Source: Acidovorax sp. GW101-3H11 (GTDB lineage: Bacteria; Pseudomonadota; Gammaproteobacteria; Burkholderiales; Burkholderiaceae_C). From it: a DNA stretch of 64,000 nt. The stretch is from positions 193,637 through 257,636 of the forward strand of contig NZ_LUKZ01000012.1 in NCBI RefSeq assembly GCF_001633105.1. The letters run 5' to 3'. Below, piece by piece: positions 60,695-64,000 of the stretch (the first letter of the stretch is position 1; each line of letters opens with the position of its first letter). A model generated the notes under the pieces. The model made no database searches and had not been told where the DNA came from. It worked only from the letters and a program-made list of their open reading frames with translations. The translations under genes and the position numbers were made by a program.

Positions 60695-63148
60695 TCAATC
60701 CACCACCGTGAGCTTGGCCACCGACAGCGCCAGCCACTTGGTGCCATGGCGCGGAAAGCTGACCTGCGCGCGCGCATCGTCGCCCGCGCCTTCGATCGCC
60801 AGCACCTTGCCTTCGCCAAACTTGGTGTGGAACACGGCGATGCCCACGCGCAGGCCGTGCGAGGGCGCGGCCTTCTGCACGGGCACCGGGGGGCTGGCAA
60901 AGGTCTCGGATTTCAAGCCAAAACTGCCTCTTCCGCCTGCTGCATATGGGTTTGAAGCTCCCATATTAGGAGCATACGAACCAAACCCCTGCTGCTTGGG
61001 CGTGATCCACTTGAGCGCGGCTTCGGGCAGCTCGTCAAAGAACCGGCTCTTGATGTTGTAGCGCGTCTGCCCGTGCAGCATGCGGGTTTGCGAGTGGCTG
61101 AGGTACAGGCGCTTGCGCGCGCGGGTGATGGCCACGTACATCAGGCGGCGCTCTTCCTCCAGGCCGTCGCGGTCGCTGGCGGAGTTCTCGTGGGGGAAAA
61201 GGCCCTCTTCCATGCCGCCGATGAACACACCGTCGAACTCCAGGCCCTTGCTGGCGTGCACGGTCATGAGCTGCACGGCGTCTTGCCCGGCCTGGGCCTG
61301 GTTGTCGCCCGCCTCCAGCGCGGCGTGGGTCAGGAAGGCGGCCAGCGGCGAGAGGGTTTCGCCGGTATCAGCGTCCACGATGCCGGGCACGGCAGGCTTC
61401 AAAGGCTCGTCCAGCACCGGCGCGTTCGGGTCCAGGCCTTGGCTGACCACGCTTTGGGTGAGCGGCGTGCCGTGCTCATCGAGCGGCAGGGCCACGGCGT
61501 CGCGGCCAAAGCCTTCCTGCGTGACAAAACTCTCGGCGGCGTTGACCAGTTCCTGCAAGTTCTCGATGCGGTCAGCGCCCTCCTTTTCGGTGCGAAAGTG
61601 CTCCACCAGGCCGGTGGATTCGAGCATCTGCTCGATGATGCCGCGCAGGTTCAGGCCCTGGGTCTGCTCGCGCAGCACATCGACCATGGCGACAAAGGCG
61701 CCCAGGTTGGCACCCGCCTTGCCGGGCACGGCGCTCACCGCGTCGTGCAGCGAGCAACCAGCGGCACGGGCCGCGTCCTGCAGCACCTCGATGCTGCGCG
61801 CGCCAATGCCACGCGGCGGAAAGTTGACGACCCGCGTGAAGCTGGTGTCGTCGTGCGGGTTCTCCAAGAGGCGCAGGTAGGCCAGTGCGTGCTTGATTTC
61901 GGCGCGCTCAAAAAACCGCAGGCCGCCGTACACGCGGTAGGGCACGCTGGCATTGAACAGCGCCGATTCGATCACCCGGCTTTGTGCGTTGCTGCGGTAG
62001 AGCACGGCAATCTCCTTGCGCTCAAAGCCGTCGCTGCGCACCAGCTGCTTGATCTCATCGACCATCCACTGCGCCTCGGCCAGGTCGGAGCTGGCCTCGT
62101 ACACGCGCACGGGCTCGCCCGCGCCCTGCGTGGTGCGCAGGTTCTTGCCCAAGCGGCGGCTGTTGTGGCTGATGAGGTGGTTGGCCGAATCGAGGATGTT
62201 GCTGTAGCTGCGGTAGTTCTGCTCCAGCTTGATCTGGCGTTGCACATCAAATTCGCGCACAAAGTCGGTCATGTTGCCCACGCGTGCACCGCGAAAGGCG
62301 TAGATGCTCTGGTCGTCGTCGCCCACGGCGATCACACTGCCCCGCGCTTCGTAGCGCCCGCCCACGTCGTTGCCCGCCAGTTGCTTGAGCCAGGCGTACT
62401 GCAGCTTGTTGGTGTCCTGGAACTCGTCCACCAGGATGTGGGCAAAGCGGCGCTGGTAGTGCTCGCGGATGGGGTCGTTGTCGCGCAGCAGCTCGTAAGA
62501 GCGCAGCATCAGCTCGCCGAAGTCCACCACGCCTTCGCGCTGGCATTGTTCTTCGTACAGCTGGTAGATCTCGACCTTTTTGCGCGCATCGCTGTCATGC
62601 GCCTCCACGTTGGCGGGGCGCAGGCCTTCTTCCTTGCAGTTGGCGATGAAGTACGCCAGCTGCTTGGGCGGGAAGCGCTCATCGTCCACGTTGTGCTGCT
62701 TGCACAGGCGTTTGATGGCCGAGAGCTGGTCTTGGGTGTCGAGGATCTGGAAGGTCTGCGCCAGCCCCGCCGCCTTGTGGTGGGCTCGCAGCAGGCGGTT
62801 GCACAGGCCGTGGAAGGTGCCGATCCACATGCCGCGCACGTTCACCGGCAGCATGGCCGACAGGCGGGCCACCATCTCCTTGGCGGCCTTGTTGGTGAAG
62901 GTGACGGCCAGGATGCCGCCGGGTGTGGCGTGGCCGTTTTGCAGCAGCCAGGCGATGCGGGTGGTGAGCACGCGGGTCTTGCCCGAGCCCGCGCCCGCCA
63001 GGATGAGCGCATGGCCTGCGGGCAGCGTGACGGCGGCGAGTTGCTCGTCGTTCAGGTTCTGCAGCAGGGGGGACAAAGGCGCGGGGGCCGGGGCGGCACC
63101 GGCGGGGGAAGGCGACGGCGCACCCGGAAACAGGTCTTGTGGGAACAT
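60695..63148 (-). CDS. uvrD: ATP-dependent DNA helicase UvrD/PcrA
   Basis: 817 aa SF1A helicase. Walker A AGAGSGKT (51-58), motif II VDEFQDTN, motif III GDDDQSIYAFRGA, motif IV-VI stretches (EQNYRSYSNIL; QLMTVHASKGLEFDGVFI; YVAITRARKRLYL), and the C-terminal Tudor-like domain (FGEGKVLAIEGAGDDARAQV) that binds RNA polymerase in UvrD/PcrA. Acts in mismatch and excision repair and recombination control. The ATG of MFPQDLFPGA is chosen; a longer open frame upstream overlaps the divergent gene and is not conserved. Confidence 0.95.
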   Translation of the reverse strand: MFPQDLFPGAPSPSPAGAAPAPAPLSPLLQNLNDEQLAAVTLPAGHALILAGAGSGKTRVLTTRIAWLLQNGHATPGGILAVTFTNKAAKEMVARLSAMLPVNVRGMWIGTFHGLCNRLLRAHHKAAGLAQTFQILDTQDQLSAIKRLCKQHNVDDERFPPKQLAYFIANCKEEGLRPANVEAHDSDARKKVEIYQLYEEQCQREGVVDFGELMLRSYELLRDNDPIREHYQRRFAHILVDEFQDTNKLQYAWLKQLAGNDVGGRYEARGSVIAVGDDDQSIYAFRGARVGNMTDFVREFDVQRQIKLEQNYRSYSNILDSANHLISHNSRRLGKNLRTTQGAGEPVRVYEASSDLAEAQWMVDEIKQLVRSDGFERKEIAVLYRSNAQSRVIESALFNASVPYRVYGGLRFFERAEIKHALAYLRLLENPHDDTSFTRVVNFPPRGIGARSIEVLQDAARAAGCSLHDAVSAVPGKAGANLGAFVAMVDVLREQTQGLNLRGIIEQMLESTGLVEHFRTEKEGADRIENLQELVNAAESFVTQEGFGRDAVALPLDEHGTPLTQSVVSQGLDPNAPVLDEPLKPAVPGIVDADTGETLSPLAAFLTHAALEAGDNQAQAGQDAVQLMTVHASKGLEFDGVFIGGMEEGLFPHENSASDRDGLEEERRLMYVAITRARKRLYLSHSQTRMLHGQTRYNIKSRFFDELPEAALKWITPKQQGFGSYAPNMGASNPYAAGGRGSFGLKSETFASPPVPVQKAAPSHGLRVGIAVFHTKFGEGKVLAIEGAGDDARAQVSFPRHGTKWLALSVAKLTVVD

Positions 63149-63191
63149 CCGGCCATTGTAGAAAGCGCCTCCGCCTCTGCCCCTTCCACCC

Positions 63192-63899
63192 ATGAAAAAC
63201 ATTGCACCTGCCCTGACCAGCCTGCTGCTGGCCCTTTCTTCCGCCCCCGGCGCCTGGGCCCAGGCCAGTTGCAGCAGCGACGGCGCGCCCCGGCCCGTGT
63301 GGGTGTTCGAGCGCTTCATCAACGCCGACTGCGAAGCCTGCTGGACCGACCCGGCCCCCCCTGCCCCGTCCGCCCGGGGCCAGGCCGTGGTGCTGGACTG
63401 GATCGTGCCCGGCGCCCTGGGCGACGACGCGCCCCTGTCGGCCGCCGCCACCAGCGATGCCCTGGCACGCCTTGAGACCCTGGCCCGCCCCGTGCCTGCA
63501 CGCACCGACGTGCACATCGCAGCCCTTGAATCAGCAGCCCCTGCACAACTGCGCGTTGCCCAGGGCCCGCCGTTCAACGACTACATGGGCGCCTCCATCA
63601 CCTTCACGCCGGCCCGCGCCGCGCGCCAGCACGGCCCCTGGCGTTTTCACCTGGCGCTGGTCGAATCCGTGCCCGCCGGAGCCGACGGCAGTGCAGCGCC
63701 CAGAAATGTGGTCAGAAACATGCTTCTCGGCGCATGGGATAAGGGCGGCAAGCTATCAAAAACAGAGCAATTCAAGCAGCAGGAGATGCGCCCGGTGCGC
63801 ATCCCCGAGGGCGCCAAGCCAGAGCGCCTGCGCCTGGTGGGCTGGGTGCAGGACGCCCAGGGCCGCGTGGTGGCCGCTGCACAGTCCCGCTGCCAGTGA
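63192..63899 (+). CDS. Exported protein of unknown function
   Basis: 235 aa. Signal peptide residues 1-24 (TSLLLALSSAPGAWAQA). The mature part has a CEACW motif (FINADCEACWTDPAP, about 44-58), which could bind metal or form a disulfide, and a repeated beta pattern. Residues about 175-193 come from an in-frame copy of the interspersed repeat (VRNMLLGAWDKGGKLSKTEQ region). It is divergent from uvrD with 43 bp between start codons. No named family recognised; the tail WVQDAQGRVVAAAQSRC hints at a DUF1223-like redox protein, but weakly. Confidence 0.65.
   Translation: MKNIAPALTSLLLALSSAPGAWAQASCSSDGAPRPVWVFERFINADCEACWTDPAPPAPSARGQAVVLDWIVPGALGDDAPLSAAATSDALARLETLARPVPARTDVHIAALESAAPAQLRVAQGPPFNDYMGASITFTPARAARQHGPWRFHLALVESVPAGADGSAAPRNVVRNMLLGAWDKGGKLSKTEQFKQQEMRPVRIPEGAKPERLRLVGWVQDAQGRVVAAAQSRCQ
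63716..63770 (+). repeat. Interspersed A+T-rich element, copy 10 (full form, inside exported protein gene)
   Basis: ACATGCTTCTCGGCGCAT, GGGATAAGGGCGGCAAGCTA and TCAAAAACAGAGCAA align gap-free over 32 bp with the right part of the copy at 59987-60047. In frame in the host gene. Confidence 0.7.
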
Positions 63900-64000
63900 C
63901 ACCGGCCGCATCAGCGGTGCGCGTGATACCGCTCATACCACCAGTGTTATAGGGCCTGGCACACAGGCGGGTAGAATCAATCACCGGGCCCAAGTTTCTT

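Noticed and set aside
60930..60990. Another repeat copy in uvrD (TGCATATGGG...CCCATATTAGG)
   Set aside because: It lacks the AGCTATCAA core; it is only an A+T-richer patch encoding a Gly/Asn/Ala linker.
61073..63475. 800-codon plus-strand frame opposite uvrD
   Set aside because: Antisense shadow; all helicase motifs are on the minus strand.

Overview
This is a 64 kb window of GC-rich (roughly two-thirds G+C), densely coding DNA without tRNA, rRNA, CRISPR or transposase genes. Gene families and their order point to a betaproteobacterium of the Comamonadaceae (Acidovorax-like): expanded TctC/Bug binding proteins, argH next to an AlgZ/AlgR-type pair, polA-DUF2782-thrB-BPSS1780 order, PHB-era style lldD, and class II homoserine kinase. 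This is inference from gene content; no 16S or phylogeny is available here.

Layout. 72-6893: a translationally coupled operon for an ABC importer (ATPase, two permeases, binding protein) with a three-subunit [2Fe-2S]/FAD dehydrogenase of the HcnABC / opine oxidase / D-hydroxyproline dehydrogenase type, so uptake and oxidation of an amine or amino-acid-like compound. 7066-8064: membrane-anchored dihaem cytochrome c. 8128-11835 (minus): ECF sigma factor, RskA-like anti-sigma factor, then a DUF3034 protein, an exported truncated globin and an exported cupredoxin. The sigma gene and the DUF3034 gene share a GAATCC-16-CGTAT promoter motif, so this looks like one autoregulated ECF regulon. 11985-13157: lldD-type 2-hydroxyacid dehydrogenase. 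13377-15659, 25796-27235 and 36125-38515: three diguanylate cyclases. 15744-24857: pbpC, two small membrane proteins and a giant alpha-2-macroglobulin (yfhM).

25120-36000: a ferritin-like protein, two orphan TctC proteins, argH, AlgZ/AlgR-type two-component system, a lipoprotein, a ZIP metal transporter and a dienelactone hydrolase-like protein. 38567-43939: two glutamate/aspartate-type binding proteins around an Asp/Glu racemase, divergent from a D-amino acid dehydrogenase gene and followed by a LysR regulator. 44037-46135: two glutathione transferases and a lower-GC DUF4279 gene. 46213-52385: polA, DUF2782, thrB, BPSS1780 membrane protein and a FecR-domain protein. 52522-59979: PhoX phosphatase (with a PHO-box-like array) divergent from an imelysin / dihaem oxidoreductase / imelysin / DUF1513 operon (with an iron-type promoter). 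60149-63899: P-loop kinase, UvrD helicase and an exported protein.

The most unusual structure is an A+T-rich interspersed element (full form about 55 bp, half form about 22 bp) seen about ten times. Seven copies lie in frame inside protein genes, where they encode signal peptides, start regions or linkers; one encodes the complete signal peptide of the cupredoxin. It behaves like the Rickettsia palindromic elements but has a different sequence. The second candidate for a poorly described system is the ECF-controlled DUF3034/periplasmic globin/cupredoxin cluster.
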